From Chondrosia reniformis (Eukaryota; Porifera; Demospongiae; Chondrillida; Chondrillidae), in assembly GCA_947172415.1 (NCBI GenBank), contig OX359199.1, forward strand, positions 1 through 64,000: 64,000 bases of DNA, written 5' to 3'. The position numbers were made by a program, and so were the translations under genes. Below are positions 46,129-58,410 of this stretch, in pieces. Numbering within the stretch: position 1 is the stretch's first letter; the number at the start of each line of letters is the position of its first letter. The notes under the pieces were generated by a model. It searched no databases. It was not told where the DNA came from and saw nothing but the letters and a program-made list of their open reading frames with translations.

Positions 46129-49100
46129 ATGTCCAGTCCAGATTATAGTGTCATTCGGCACACTTCGGCCAACTCTATAGCCTCTCCCCCGCGCCTCCCT
46201 GCTCACATTGCAGCCTTCAACAATGATACCATCGAGTTAGCAAACTTGATAGAAAACGGAGGCGATCTGGTGGACGAAAAGACGGGCGAGACCCCGTTCC
46301 ACGCGGCCGCCCGTACCGGCAGTATTAATGCTATTCAGTGGATGTTGGAAAACTGTCCCAACCTCTCTCCGCGGGACAAGGCGCACAACGGACACACTCC
46401 AGCACACGTAGCAGCAGTATACGGACACATGGAGGCTTTAAAGGCAATTTTGGAGTACAACAAGTCGAAGAAGGGACTCATTGCAGCGGAGCAGGACAAG
46501 AACGGTTTGACCATCCTGCATCTTGCGGTGCTGCAGGGAGATGATCAGATGGTCAAGTATATATTGAAGCAGTGCCCTCACCTCGGCTTCTGCAGCAACG
46601 AGCACGGCCAGTATCCAGTTCACTTTGCTGCCGCCTCAGGTAGGGACCATCCTTCACCAGTCTAGCAATCATCTGCCAGGGCGGATTCAGTCCCTCATTT
46701 TGTGCATTGCTGAGTAGTGAATAGTCACAGATCGTAGCATCTTTTGCTATGTCTGCAACTTGTGCATGGAGTGCAGTTACAGTACTTGTGTGATGTATGC
46801 TAATTTTGTAAGTAACTTTGAAAACTACCTCTTGATGTAGGATTTTTGAACATTATCAAGATCCTTGTAGAAGTGTGTGGTGGAGACATAGTCAAAGAGA
46901 AGGACACAAATGGTAAGCCATATCATTATTATGGTCGGTGGCTGTGTTATTATCAAGACTTAATTAGTTACACTCTATCTGAACCCCTGACACTGAAGTA
47001 ACATGCAAGATCCAAAGAATTATAAAATATGTTGACCTTGTAACCTTGGATTGGTTTACTTCCACCAGTTATTGATATATGGCAACCACATTTTTAATAA
47101 CATTCATGACTTAATGATATTCATAAATGTGGTATCTAAGCTTGTTTACTGAATTCCTATTTCATACCAGACATACCTCAATGTGTTGTTGTTCCATGCC
47201 ATATAAGGAAGTAATTAGCTTGTGGACCATGATTTAATGAGCTACTATTTTTAGCTACAATTCCTTCACCTTTCCTCCCCCTTTGGATTCCACTCCTATT
47301 TATCTCTCTCCATGTGACCTTTGACCGTAGGCACAACTGCAGTGTATTTTGCTGCCCAGGAGGGTAAGTTGGACTGTCTTCTGTACTTCCTCGAGGAGCT
47401 CCAGGCAGACCCTATCTCCAAGGACAATGATGGAATGACTCTACTGCATGCAGCAGCACAAGCCAACCACATGGAAATTGTCCAGGTAGAATAAGTGTAT
47501 TTATTGGTATTTAATGATATTCATAGCTAGGTACTACCTGTTCTGTAGTATCTGGTGTCCATGTTAGATCCAAGAGACATTAAGGCTGTCACTAATGATG
47601 GAGCTACTGTCATACACACTGCCACTGGTATGTTGCCTTGGTAACCTATTTATACTGTATCTTAGTGACCCACTCCTCAATGTAGACGAAGGTTCCACAA
47701 CTTCAGCTGCTCTTTTGAGCTTTCTCCTGAGCCAACCAGGTTGTGACGACCTCGTGAATGCTCAAGACATCAACGGCTACACACCCACTCACGATGCTAT
47801 TGAGTTCAAGTTAGTTTTCCGTATCCTTAATGCACTGTATGTCACATGAGAAACTACCTGCCACCCCCACCTGCCACACCCACCTGCCACACCCACCTGC
47901 CACACCCATCCACTACACCCATCGGTCATACCCCTACCATGCCTACCTGCCTCACCCAATTACTATGCATATTGTCCTGTGAGTCTTGATTTATATTTTT
48001 GTTTTGTTTCCAGTAAAGTGGATATCTTGGTGGTGTTGCTGAAGAACGGAGCTGACCTCACTCTGAGGAATACTGATGGCAAGACTCCCATGGACTATGC
48101 CAATGATGCTACAACAGTCAAACTTCTTGAAGACTTTCAAAACAAAGGAGAAACCATCTTGAGTCAGTACAGTGGACTTCCCAAGACAACTGACCACCTC
48201 GTGGGATTTTCACTAGGGAGGCGTGGCTCCCACACAAAAGCCTCCATCCACTCGCCACCCAACATCATCCAGCAATCAAGGACTTTAGATCATGTCAAAG
48301 TAGACATTGAACATGCTAAAACTGCTGCCTCAGAACTGACAGCACAGCGAGAACTACGTCAACAGGAGTCCAAAAAGGTATGTCTTTTTAGGAGTAAAGA
48401 TGAAGAATTGTACAAATCCTCACAACAAGCTCTATATTTCTCATCCACTCTACACATCAGAGAATGTGTTAGCCAATTTAAATGTATGTGCATGGGATAT
48501 GTTGTGTATGCAGGCCCTAGAGAGTGCTGGGATTGCAGGCAGTGATGAGGAAGACCCTATAATAATGCAGAAACCTGATCCCCAAGTGTCCTCTGGTGGA
48601 GTGAACCGTTACATAACTGATGATGGTGCAGTCTACTCCATGGTACAAAAGTCCAAAGTGTCCAAGGGAGGACGACTTATGGAGAGGAAAGTGTCTCCCA
48701 AAAAAGTGTCCAAGCCAAGCTCTGGAGGACAGGGAAGTGATTTTAGTGACTTCAGCTCTCCTCTCTCACAGCAGCTCAGCGCGCAAGGTCGCACAAACAG
48801 AACCTCCAGCCCCCATCTTGTCCACCAGAATGGAAGTGTCTACAGTGATGAAGATCAGTCCAACTTTACAAGTGTCAGCCAACAGATGAACAGGCAGAGT
48901 GGCAGTCGCTCCAACATCTCTGGCTACCGTAACCCCAGTGGAGCCTACCCAGGGGTGGGCAAGTACCCTCCCATGGGCTACCCCCCGGGGTACCCTCCCT
49001 ACATGTACCCCGGACAGTATCCCCACCCTGGGCAGTATGCCCACTCCAGTATAGAGGGAAGGATGAGGATGGATGCCTTACAACATGGGCACCGCCCACC

Positions 49101-52100
49101 TTACCCACAACCATACATGCACTACCCTCCCCCCATGGGTAGGACACCTCACATGGTCCCGCCCCCTGGAGCTTACTATGGGCGTGGCTTTGACTACAAA
49201 GCATACAGGAACATGTATCCTGGGGGCTTTCCCTATTATGGTGGTCCAGTTCCACAGAAGAAGTCCCCACGAGCTCCTAGCAGCACTCCAGGAAGCAAAA
49301 TTGGCATTCCATTTGGAAAAAAGAAGAAATCTAAAGGGGAATCCCCAGGTGTTCCCCCTGGACTAATGAAAAGGTCGCACACAGACCAAGGTATGTAAGC
49401 CCTTTCCCAGTTGGCTGTCTGTTCATACAACACCTTGCTGCAGATATGGGATATGGTCCTATTGTGTCAACTGATGGACCAACCTCAAGTAAGAAGAAAA
49501 AGAACTACATTGATGGATCTACTGATGAGTTTCACCCAGCAGCCCCACCCATCACTAAAGGTACGCATACAACTTGTGTTTTTACCATGCCCCTACCACA
49601 CCCACCTGCCTCTCCTTCTCTAGATGGCAAAGTGAATGAGTACATAGAGCGTGGAGGAGGCAATGTCATCATGAGGAAGCCAACCAAGGACACTGCCCGC
49701 ACTATCGAAGCTTCTGGTACACTACTGCACACAGCAAAGAAAGACTACAATGCCTATTATGATGACTTTATTGAGGAAGACCCTTATCCTGAGGAGGCTG
49801 ATGAGCACTTCAACATTGCAGTGCTCATAGAGGCTGCAACTGTAGCCATTTTAGGTAAGACCCTTAATTAGTGTCAGAGTATCGGCTCTCATGCAGCTTA
49901 CCCAGGAGTGCTTATGTTGTAGGGTCTGTAGCTGGTGTGAAGGACCTGACAATGTCCCTGAGCAGCATCAGAGGTACCAAGTCTAAGCCACCGACAAAGA
50001 AAAGTACGTATGTCATTTGACTTGTGACATATACAGTGACACCTCTGTCATGTGCTGTGTGATATCATTTCTATATTTAGAGAAGCACTCAAAGACACAC
50101 TCAGTCCAGGACATGTGGAAAGATGACGTTTCTGCTGAGAAGGCTTCGATGAACTCTCATGATCCGATGGGATATAGCTATGCTGAGGATCAGAGGATCA
50201 AGAGAAGAGACAAGAAAGGACGACAAGTATGTCACATATATTAGTGGGCACTTCCTGTTTTAATAACATTACTTCCTTTTACAACAGCAGGAAGTATTTG
50301 ATGATGTTGACCCAGATGATGATGATCAGGGAGAAGGATTCATTACAGAAACCTTGAAAAGAGCATATTCTAAAGGCAGTTTGGCCCACAGTACAGCAGG
50401 TAGGTGTGGTCAGTTATCAAGGGGGTGTGGCTACTTGCATCTCCTATCTTTGTTAGGAATGAGTATTGGTATCAGTGACAGTTTGGTGAATCAGTACCGC
50501 TCTATGACCAACCTGGCCCCCTCTAGCCTCTTTGCCTCCTCACATTACAGTGATGGAAATGATGAACATTTTGGGGACATTGAGGACTACACAATTCCCA
50601 AACCTGGAGAGGAGGCAGGTAGCAGACAGGATCAGATGCAGAATATGGAAACAGATGAAAAGAGGGACTCAGAAAGTGAAAAGAAGGATATAGGTACTCC
50701 TGAAGAGATAAGGAGAGCCTCACTGGAGAAGGAATCACATGATGGAAGAAGTCCAAAGAGTAGGTCGCATGACAGGAAGGAGTCACATGACAGGAAGAAG
50801 GAACACTCACAAAGTCCCAAGACTGAGCCAAGAGGAAATGACTCATCAGAAGCAGTTTCACCCAAAAGAGGCAGGGCAGAGGAGCAGGTTAGCTATTTGC
50901 AGAGTACTCTGCTGAAGTAGTTGTGAGGTGTGTTTCATTGTGTCATGTTGTAGCGTGAGAATGCAAAGAGACAAAGTGAAGAACAAGAACTATCTGTAGA
51001 GTTCAAAGGACAAGCTATGAGTGATTTGTCACATTCAGAATCTCTGAACAGCTCTCTAGATGAGGTGGCCATGTTTGAATCCACTCCACTCCCTGGGAAG
51101 GACTTCCCTAAAAAGGAAAAGTCTGTCAGTGCCAAGTTGAGTTGGCATCCTTCTGATGTGCTACAAAGAGAACTCCATGTTACCAAGGGCAACCAGATCA
51201 TAGTGAGCCAGCCGGAGCATCTCATGGATGTTACCCTGGACACTCAAAAGAAGAGCTTGGGGGAATCCCCAGCTCCAGCAGACAGCTCCCAAGACACACT
51301 CAGCATCAAAGCAGTGCCAGAAGGACTAGTGACGGAGGAAGTTGTGATAGCAGCCAGTGCTGTTGTGCAGGAGAGGACACAAAAGTTTTCTGATGATGAA
51401 GACACACATCCTCAGCCCAAAACCCCACCCCCTGTAAAGCCCAAAGTAAAGAGACCATCTTCTGGCAAGGCGGCAGCTGGCACCAGCAAGTCAATGGAGA
51501 AGACAAAATCCTCCTCTTCTCACCATAAACCAAAGGAAAAGGCTCAGAGGACATCAGAAAAGCCAAAGAAGACATCTACTGCTGCAGCACCCAAGAAGGT
51601 ATCCAGTGGCGGCAGAACTACTCCTGGGGAGAAGACTAGGAAGGAGTCCACTGAAAAGATCAAAAGGAAATCTGAGACGGCTGCCACCAAAGCCAAGGCG
51701 AAGGAGGTAAACCCTGTTATTAAGACCAGCACTCAGCCTCAAAGAGACCAGCAGTCAACAAATGAGTTCATGAGCATGATAGAGAGCATGACATCTCAAG
51801 CTGCCCCTCCCCCAGACACAGGGGCATTTCTGGAATCAGAGTCAATGAGCAACATCATGGATGGATTGAGCAAGCAAATTGCAGAATTAGAAGGAATGGA
51901 TTTAGATTTTGGCCTCTCAGATACTACTACAGCACCTCCCCCAAAGAGTGAGCCCCTGTCATCACTAGGAGGCGGGATCCAGATAAAGCCTGAAAGTGCA
52001 ATCCCATCCTCATTTGAAGATGAGACACCTCTTGATGATGACTTTGAGGGAAATGCCTTGAGTGATTTGGCACAGGAACTGGAAAGGTTGGGAATTGAAG

Positions 52101-54741
52101 AGACCAGTTTTAAGGAATTTACCAAACCAAAAAAGGTTCCTCCAAAATATGGACTTCCACGACCTGTACAAGCTCAAAAGCCTAGCAACCTACTTAGCAA
52201 CAAGCCTGGCAACCTGCCTAGCAACAAGACAGAGCCCTTAGCTGTTAAGAGTTCTCCCTCCAACTCTTCCAGTCCCTGGGGACAGGCTTCCACTCCCAAA
52301 ACGATGTTGTCTGTGCAAAACACCCCTCCCCCTGCCACACCCCCCACCAATCCTGTAATAGACCAGTCGGTAGTTCAGCTGTTGATGGGAGTGAACAAGC
52401 AGCTGACAGGCAGTCAGGAGCTCTCCCGGAAGGAGCTCTTCCAATACCAGCAGCAACACAATCAGTTGGTGTCAGAGATCATCCGTCAGGTCCTGTCTGG
52501 TCGGGAGCAAGGTATAGACCACGAGCAGCTCGCACAAGCCATTGCTAAGGCAATCAGCCAACTGGACCACTTTACCATATCCCAAGTGCTGGCAGGAGTC
52601 AACCAAGGACGTGAGTTGGTCCATTGCATACTTTTAGTAGAGTATATGTTATAAAATATAAAACTAATGACTAATCTTTAACACTAGAATGCTACCTGTT
52701 TGTAAACTGGCTTGAGAAAAAGGAATGATTTGATGAAATACGTAGATTAGCTACTTTTGAGTATTTTTAACTCTCTTGGTGTTCCAGGTACGTCACCAGG
52801 GACCTTGTCAGATGTGCAGGAGTCTGGGCTGGCCTACTCAGACTCGTCAATCAGTTTGGCAGGAGACATTGAGAGTGCTATTCGCAAGGTACAAGAGGAA
52901 CAGATGAAGGAACAGCAGAAACACTTCAAGGTTCATTGATATACAGAGTTTTACTAGAGGTGTGCAAGTTTTACTAATCTTGTATTCTCACTTTAGTCTC
53001 AAGCAGAGTTCCAAAGATCACTTCAGAAGCAGATAGATGATCAAATGAATGTGTACCAACAGATGCAGGAGCAGACAAAGATATTTGTAGACATGCAAAG
53101 CAGACAGGCTGAAGTACTAGCACAAGCTCAGAGAAAGGTTATCTCCTTTTTAAGTAACTGTCTTTATATCTGTTCTGGTTGGTCTATTGTTCCTTAAATA
53201 TACAGTACCATTACCTGTAGTTTTATACATGCACTGAGTGTTTTACAGGTAATAATATTGATGTAGTGGATCCACAGCTGATTGTTTTCTTCCTGTTAGA
53301 TGGATGAGCAGAGCTTCCAGTGGAAGGAGACGGAACAGCGATTGAAGGATGAGTTGAGGGCCAAGGAGGACATTGAAAGGGAGAGGAAAGTCAAGGAACT
53401 GGAAACAAAACTCAAAATGTATGAAAATATGAAGGATGTGAGTGTCTCTATTTCTAATGGCCCTAAACAAAGACCAAATTTGTCTGAAACCACAAGTGTT
53501 TATACAAAGCTCCTAAGTTTAGTGTTATACCATTCTATTGCCTATGTACTTATATATGTGTTACTATAGCAACAACAGACCTACTATAAGCAACTGAATG
53601 AATATTATGAGCAAAAAATGAATGAAATGAAGGACTCCTTTATGGATGTTCAGCGTCAGGGAAGAGAGAATAGAGAGGAGAAAGTCAAGAAGGAAAAGAA
53701 ATCATCCACTGGTGACCTTGATAAGAGAAGCAAACGGTAATGATCAGCACAGTTCTATCATGTGACTGTCATGTGATTAGCATTTCAATTAGTAGTGTAT
53801 TGAATCTGTCCCACCCCTCCCCCCTTCTGCAGCCTCAAGAAGATTACAAAGGGTCTAGACCTCGATGATGTATCCTCTAGTGAAGATGAGATGGTTGCTC
53901 CTGCTCCTCCAGTGAAGCACGTTGTGCAGCAACATACTGTCACAAAGGAGCACAAGGCAGAGATATACAAGACAGCCATGCTGACGGAGCAGACACTAAA
54001 GGAAATCCTCGAGTCAAAGATTCCACAACCTCCTCAGCTCCCAAGCCAGAACTATCTTCTTGGGAAAATTAAGAGGTACTAGTCTTTCTAGTGGTCCAGT
54101 AGAGGATCATTACCTTGCACACATTTCCATGTATTTAGGACTGACACACAAACCAAGATTCACAATGTATACAATGCACTGGACAAGTTTGAGCACCCCG
54201 ACTACAGCGATGATGAAGAAGAAGATGGTGATGAAGAGTTTGTGCAGCCTGTGGCAACAGGAGGTATGAGGAAGGCCTCCCTGAGGAAGCAGCAGCCAGC
54301 TGGTAAGCAACAGTGCTCCTGATGATGTGAACACTCCAGTGTCACATGACCATCACATGACCATCACACTACTCTGCAGAAGTTTATTCCAGTGAGCGAT
54401 TGAAGTTGGATGATGGTTTGTCATCGTCTGGCTCTACTGCCAAACTAAAGAGAGTCAATCCAGTTGGATCTGCTCAGTCCTGGCAGGAAGAACGTCACAC
54501 AAGAGTGCAGCCACATAAGCCACAGAAGCATCTTCAACACAAACTTCAGGTGGACACTGAAGGTAGACAAGGATAGTAGACATATATGTACCTACCCCAC
54601 CCCTCCACCCACAGGCACACCTCCCTACCCCACCCCTCCACCCACAGGTACTCATGTTTTTCACCTCTCTTGTTAGGCACATCTGTAGAAGGTGCTGGTA
54701 GCGAATTGAAAGCTGCTTTATTGAAGAGACAGAGACATTGA
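46129..54741 (+). CDS. Espin-like ankyrin-repeat protein, 2066 aa
   Basis: Twenty-two exons (46129-46639, 46841-46912, 47331-47485, 47549-47627, 47686-47809, 48014-48377, 48514-49390, 49444-49560, 49624-49854, 49923-50003, 50081-50226, 50288-50399, 50457-50887, 50954-52610, 52788-52930, 52997-53137, 53300-53437, 53570-53736, 53833-54075, 54139-54302, 54380-54562, 54677-54741) close in frame. Residues 1-300 hold about ten ankyrin repeats (NGHTPAHVAAVYGHM, NGLTILHLAVLQGDD, HGQYPVHFAAASG, DGMTLLHAAAQANHM) in the order and style of espin, an actin-bundling protein of microvilli and stereocilia. A Tyr/Pro/Gly-rich stretch (about 585-680), long Ser/Lys-rich disordered parts and a coiled coil (about 1680-1850) follow. 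Known espins are far shorter (about 850-1000 aa), so the C-terminal two thirds are unlike them. Espin orthology is uncertain, and the fusion of all exons into one gene rests on frame continuity. Confidence 0.78.
47858..47915. repeat. 13-bp repeat in espin-like intron 5
   Basis: Four or five units of CTGCCACACCCAC type, about 50 bp after the donor. Confidence 0.75.
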
Positions 54742-54994
54742 GAAACATCTTATAATACTAAAGCATCAAATAATTAGTTCACTTTTGCAACTACTTATCT
54801 CTTTTGTAATGTTTTTGTGTGTTTTGTAAGTTTGTTCTGAAAGTGTCCCCCAATCTGCAGTAATATTCAAACTGTGTATGGGGAGATTGGAATGGAATAG
54901 AATGGCTTTTGTACACATGTACACAAAAACCTACGTGTACAAAAGATTACGTAACGTTTCTACAAAAGCGGAAGTAACTGATTAGAATAATAAA

Positions 54995-56844
54995 ATGGCT
55001 ACCGCCCATCCCCCGTGGACCAAAATTAACGCATCCATCTACTCTTCTCCTGTTGAGTATAAGGAGACGCCAATAACAGAAGACTACGATGTTCTGTGGC
55101 AGGACCATCTTGGGACCGGGGTCAGCGGACCCGTGCGCCTGTGCGTACACAAGGCTACGGGGGAGAAGAGGGCACTAAAGGTCCTCGTGGACAGAGAAAA
55201 GTCGCGTTCCGAGATAAGCCTGCACTGGTCCTGTAGCGGCAGTCCATACATTGTCAATATACTGGATGTGTACAAAAATGCCATTCAAGTCCCGGGAGAA
55301 GCGACGCAGGATAAACGCATTCGCCTCTTGGTTGTGATGGAGCTGATGGAAGGCCGAGAACTGTTTGAGTACATCAGTCGAAAGAGGCGGTTCACTGAGG
55401 ACGAAGCGTGCGGCATAGCCGTTCAGATCAGCAGGGCTATCGGGCGCTGTCACTCCAAGAACATTGCTCACAGAGATCTGAAACCAGAGAACCTCCTCAT
55501 CACTAAGGCGATCACCAACTACAACGACCCCGATCTGCAGGTCACCATTAAACTCTCAGATTTCGGTTTTGCCAAGATTGATAACGGGGACATGAAGACA
55601 CCACAGTTCACTCCTTATTATGTGGCTCCCCAGATCCTCCAGGCCCACCAGGTCCAGTCGGATCAGGCCCGGGGGCGCCTCCCCCCAGGGAGCCCCTACT
55701 ACTACGACAAGAGCTGTGACATGTGGAGTTTTGGAGTGATCCTGTACATAATGTTGTGTGGGTATCCGCCTTTCTACTCCGAGATACAGGGGCAGGCACT
55801 GTCCAATCGGATGAAAAGGAACATTCTAGCTGGTGATTATACCTTTTCTGGTGAATGTTGGAACAGCATCTCTGACGATGCCAAGGATGTGATCCGCAAG
55901 TTGCTGGTTGTCGAGGCTAGTGAGAGGATGAGGATTGAGGACTTTTCCAAACATCCCTGGGTAACCTCAAAGACTCCAATAGATGCCCGCCCCTTACCCT
56001 CCCCCGAGAACTTGGATGCTGAGAGCATAGAGATGATCAAAGAGGCTCACCAGAAGGTTCTTGCAGAGCTGAGGTCACAGTCGGACCAGTTTGTGTTGGC
56101 TCCGCCCTCCACTGTCTTCTCGAGCAATCCTCTTGTGCAGAGGAGGAAGGTGCAGCAGAAGATCCACTTGACTAGTCCTCTAGTCCCCAGTCCTCTCAAC
56201 GAGAAGACATCACTGAATGACAAGCTGTCGCGGCTGCCCAGTCCAATGGAAGTGAGTTTATAGCCTCAGTTTGTCTGGTGTATGTAAGCAGGTTCCCTCA
56301 AATAGCTGTCGTCAAATTCTAATGATCTTGTATGAAACAGTTCTTGATACATGTATAACTCAAATCTGCTGATAGTTAATTCATATTTCTCGCTCTCCTC
56401 CTTCTCCCCTCTCTCTCGCTTCTCAACCTTAAGGTTACGCTACCGTCTCCTCCATTGTTGAATATTCCTGAAAATGTCACATTTGAACAGAAAATCTGTA
56501 ATATTATTGATATCCTCAAGATGCCTCCACCAACTATAGATCCACCCACCACAGGACTTCCCCCCACCTCCTCTGGACCTCCCCCCACCTCATCTGGACC
56601 TCCCCCCACCTCCAAGGGACCTCCCCCCACCTCCATGGGACCACCTTCCCCAAACTCCTTTGATGCCACTTCTAATAAAGTGCTTTATCTGGCACTGGAA
56701 GATGCATTGAGCCGTCCATCGGAGAGGAGTGCTCAGTGCCTGTCTCTTCTGAGTGGGTTCTCCTGGAATGGAAAGGCCTTTACTGAACATGTTGACAGAG
56801 CAGAGCTAGCAACAAAGTTAAATGATTTTTTAGCAGATAAATAA
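54995..56844 (+). CDS. MAPKAPK5: MAPK-activated protein kinase 5 (PRAK)
   Basis: Two exons (54995-56251, 56434-56844) give 555 aa (human 473). MK5 is a Ser/Thr kinase activated by p38 and by ERK3/4. Kinase marks: LGTGVSGPVRLCVHK (Gly loop), ALKVL (ATP Lys), IAHRDLKPENLL (catalytic Asp), LSDFGFAKID (DFG), and the activation loop TPQFTPYYVAPQ, whose Thr matches the regulatory MK5 Thr182. CDMWSFGVILYIMLCGYPPFYS and HPWV close the kinase domain near 320. The C-terminal SGFSWNGKAFTEHVDRAEL matches the unique MK5 tail and separates it from MK2/3. A five-fold 7-aa repeat (GPPPTSS type) just before it is a local minisatellite expansion. The kinase domain sits in one exon, unlike its intron-rich neighbours. 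A GGAAGT ETS-like site lies about 20 bp upstream of the ATG. Confidence 0.94.
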
Positions 56845-56985
56845 ATATTTAATTGTAAATTACAGAAAATGTATTTGTAGTACACATCCCATCTTATGTT
56901 TTGAGTGGTTTATGGAATAGCCTTTCATTTTGACAAATTTAACCAGTCACTTCAGTTACTAAACGAAGTATTCGAAATTGCCGCC

Positions 56986-57121
56986 AGTCACGTGACTTAA
57001 CAAGGTGCGAGGCGTCGGAGCAGTAGATTTGGTTTGTAGTGTTAATCGCTATAGCGCAGTCGGCAAGTCGATCCCACAAGCGACCAGTGTCTCCCTCCGC
57101 CCGCCAAGAGATTGCTCAAAG
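56986..57121 (+). promoter_or_regulatory. Promoter and non-coding first exon of downstream gene
   Basis: GTCACGTGAC (extended palindromic E-box, USF/MiT type) sits at 56987-56996. GC-rich sequence follows, ending in CTCAAAG then GTGAGTC, a strong donor after 57121. The next acceptor in a convincing context is at 62583 before the ATG at 62586, so this is probably the 5' UTR exon of the SRCIN1-like gene. Confidence 0.5.
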
Positions 57122-57509
57122 GTGAGTCTACGATAGAGCGCATGCGTCTACTAGTGCAAGATTGGCCGGAAAATCGACAAGGCCGCAAGTTTGGGGCGTA
57201 TTGTAATTACATGTAGGCCGGCCGGGGAGCGGTAGTACTCACTCTAGTCATTTCATACTTCAGGCGATGCACGGCCCGAAGGCCCTTTAGCTTATTTGAT
57301 ATTTTTGTGTAAATACGATCGTGTTTATAATCGTAAGTTTCCGTTCTTTTCGTAGTAGTTTCACTGAACAACAGTTGAAGATCGGAGAACGCGCTCTGCG
57401 GGTGACGTGTGAGGTAAGCGTCAACCAGGAGCACCTGAAATGAGTTTTACATACAGTTGCTTCGTGGGAAGGTATTTAAGACATTTCCTTGTAACGTATT
57501 CAGAAGCCT

Positions 57510-57616
57510 AAAAGGGTTGTGGTCAATGGACATTTAGAGACATTGTAGTCTGACTACAATGTCTCTAAAAGGGTTGTGGTCAATGGACATTTAGAGACAT
57601 TGTAGTCTGACTACAG
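57510..57616. repeat. 56-57-bp direct duplication with perfect hairpin
   Basis: Two copies starting AAAAGGGTTGTGGTCAATGG. Between them AGAGACATTGTAGT (57536-57549) and ACTACAATGTCTCT (57553-57566) form a 14-bp stem with a CTG loop. Confidence 0.8.
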
Positions 57617-57959
57617 AGCAGAGTATAGTGGCGTCCCTTAGCAAGCAGGGCTGTCTGCCTTGCAGTAACTAGTTAACTATATTCATAGGCTGTGGTAGTC
57701 TCTGTGTTGGTCTATGAGTGCTGTTGGCAGCTCTTTGTACTAACAGTCAGAGTGGGTACTTTGCATATTACATTTACACCTTTAAGGGAGAACTATTGTC
57801 TAGCACTGTTCATTCATGTTCAGTGAGGTTGACATTACATGAGACTCATTTCGTCCTATAGCGTTTCACTGTACCAATCAAAGGTTATCAATGTTATACC
57901 ATCCTTTACATCATCACCTGATGTATGCATTCCACTACTTTATATTAATACTGTGCATC

Positions 57960-58410
57960 ACTCCCCCTCCCCCTCAGCCACTCCCACTTCACCTCCAGCC
58001 ACTCCCCCTCCACCTCCAGCCACTCCCCCTCCACCTCCAGCAACTCCCCCTCCACCTCCAGCCACTCCCCATCCACCTCCAGCCACCTCCACCTCCTGCC
58101 ACTCCCCCTCCACCTCCAGCAACTCCCCCTCCACCTCCAGCCACTCCCCATCCACCTCCAGCCACTCCCCATCCACCTCCAGCCACCTCCACCTCCTGCC
58201 ACTCCCCCTCCACTTCCAGCCACTCCCCCTCCACCTCCAGCCACTCCACCTCCAGCCACTCCCCATCCACCTCCAGCCACTCCCCCTCCACCTCCAGCCA
58301 CTCCACCTCCAGCCACTCCCCATCCACCTCCAGCCACTCCCCCTCCACCTCCAGCAACTCCCCCTCCACCTCCAGCCACTCCACCTCCAGCAACTCCCCC
58401 TCCATCCAGT
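57960..58410. repeat. 21-bp C-rich minisatellite (intronic)
   Basis: About 21 units of CCACTCCCCCTCCACCTCCAG with higher-order variants. All open frames here (Pro/Ser/His or Gly/Glu/Val repeats on both strands) are artefacts. Confidence 0.95.
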
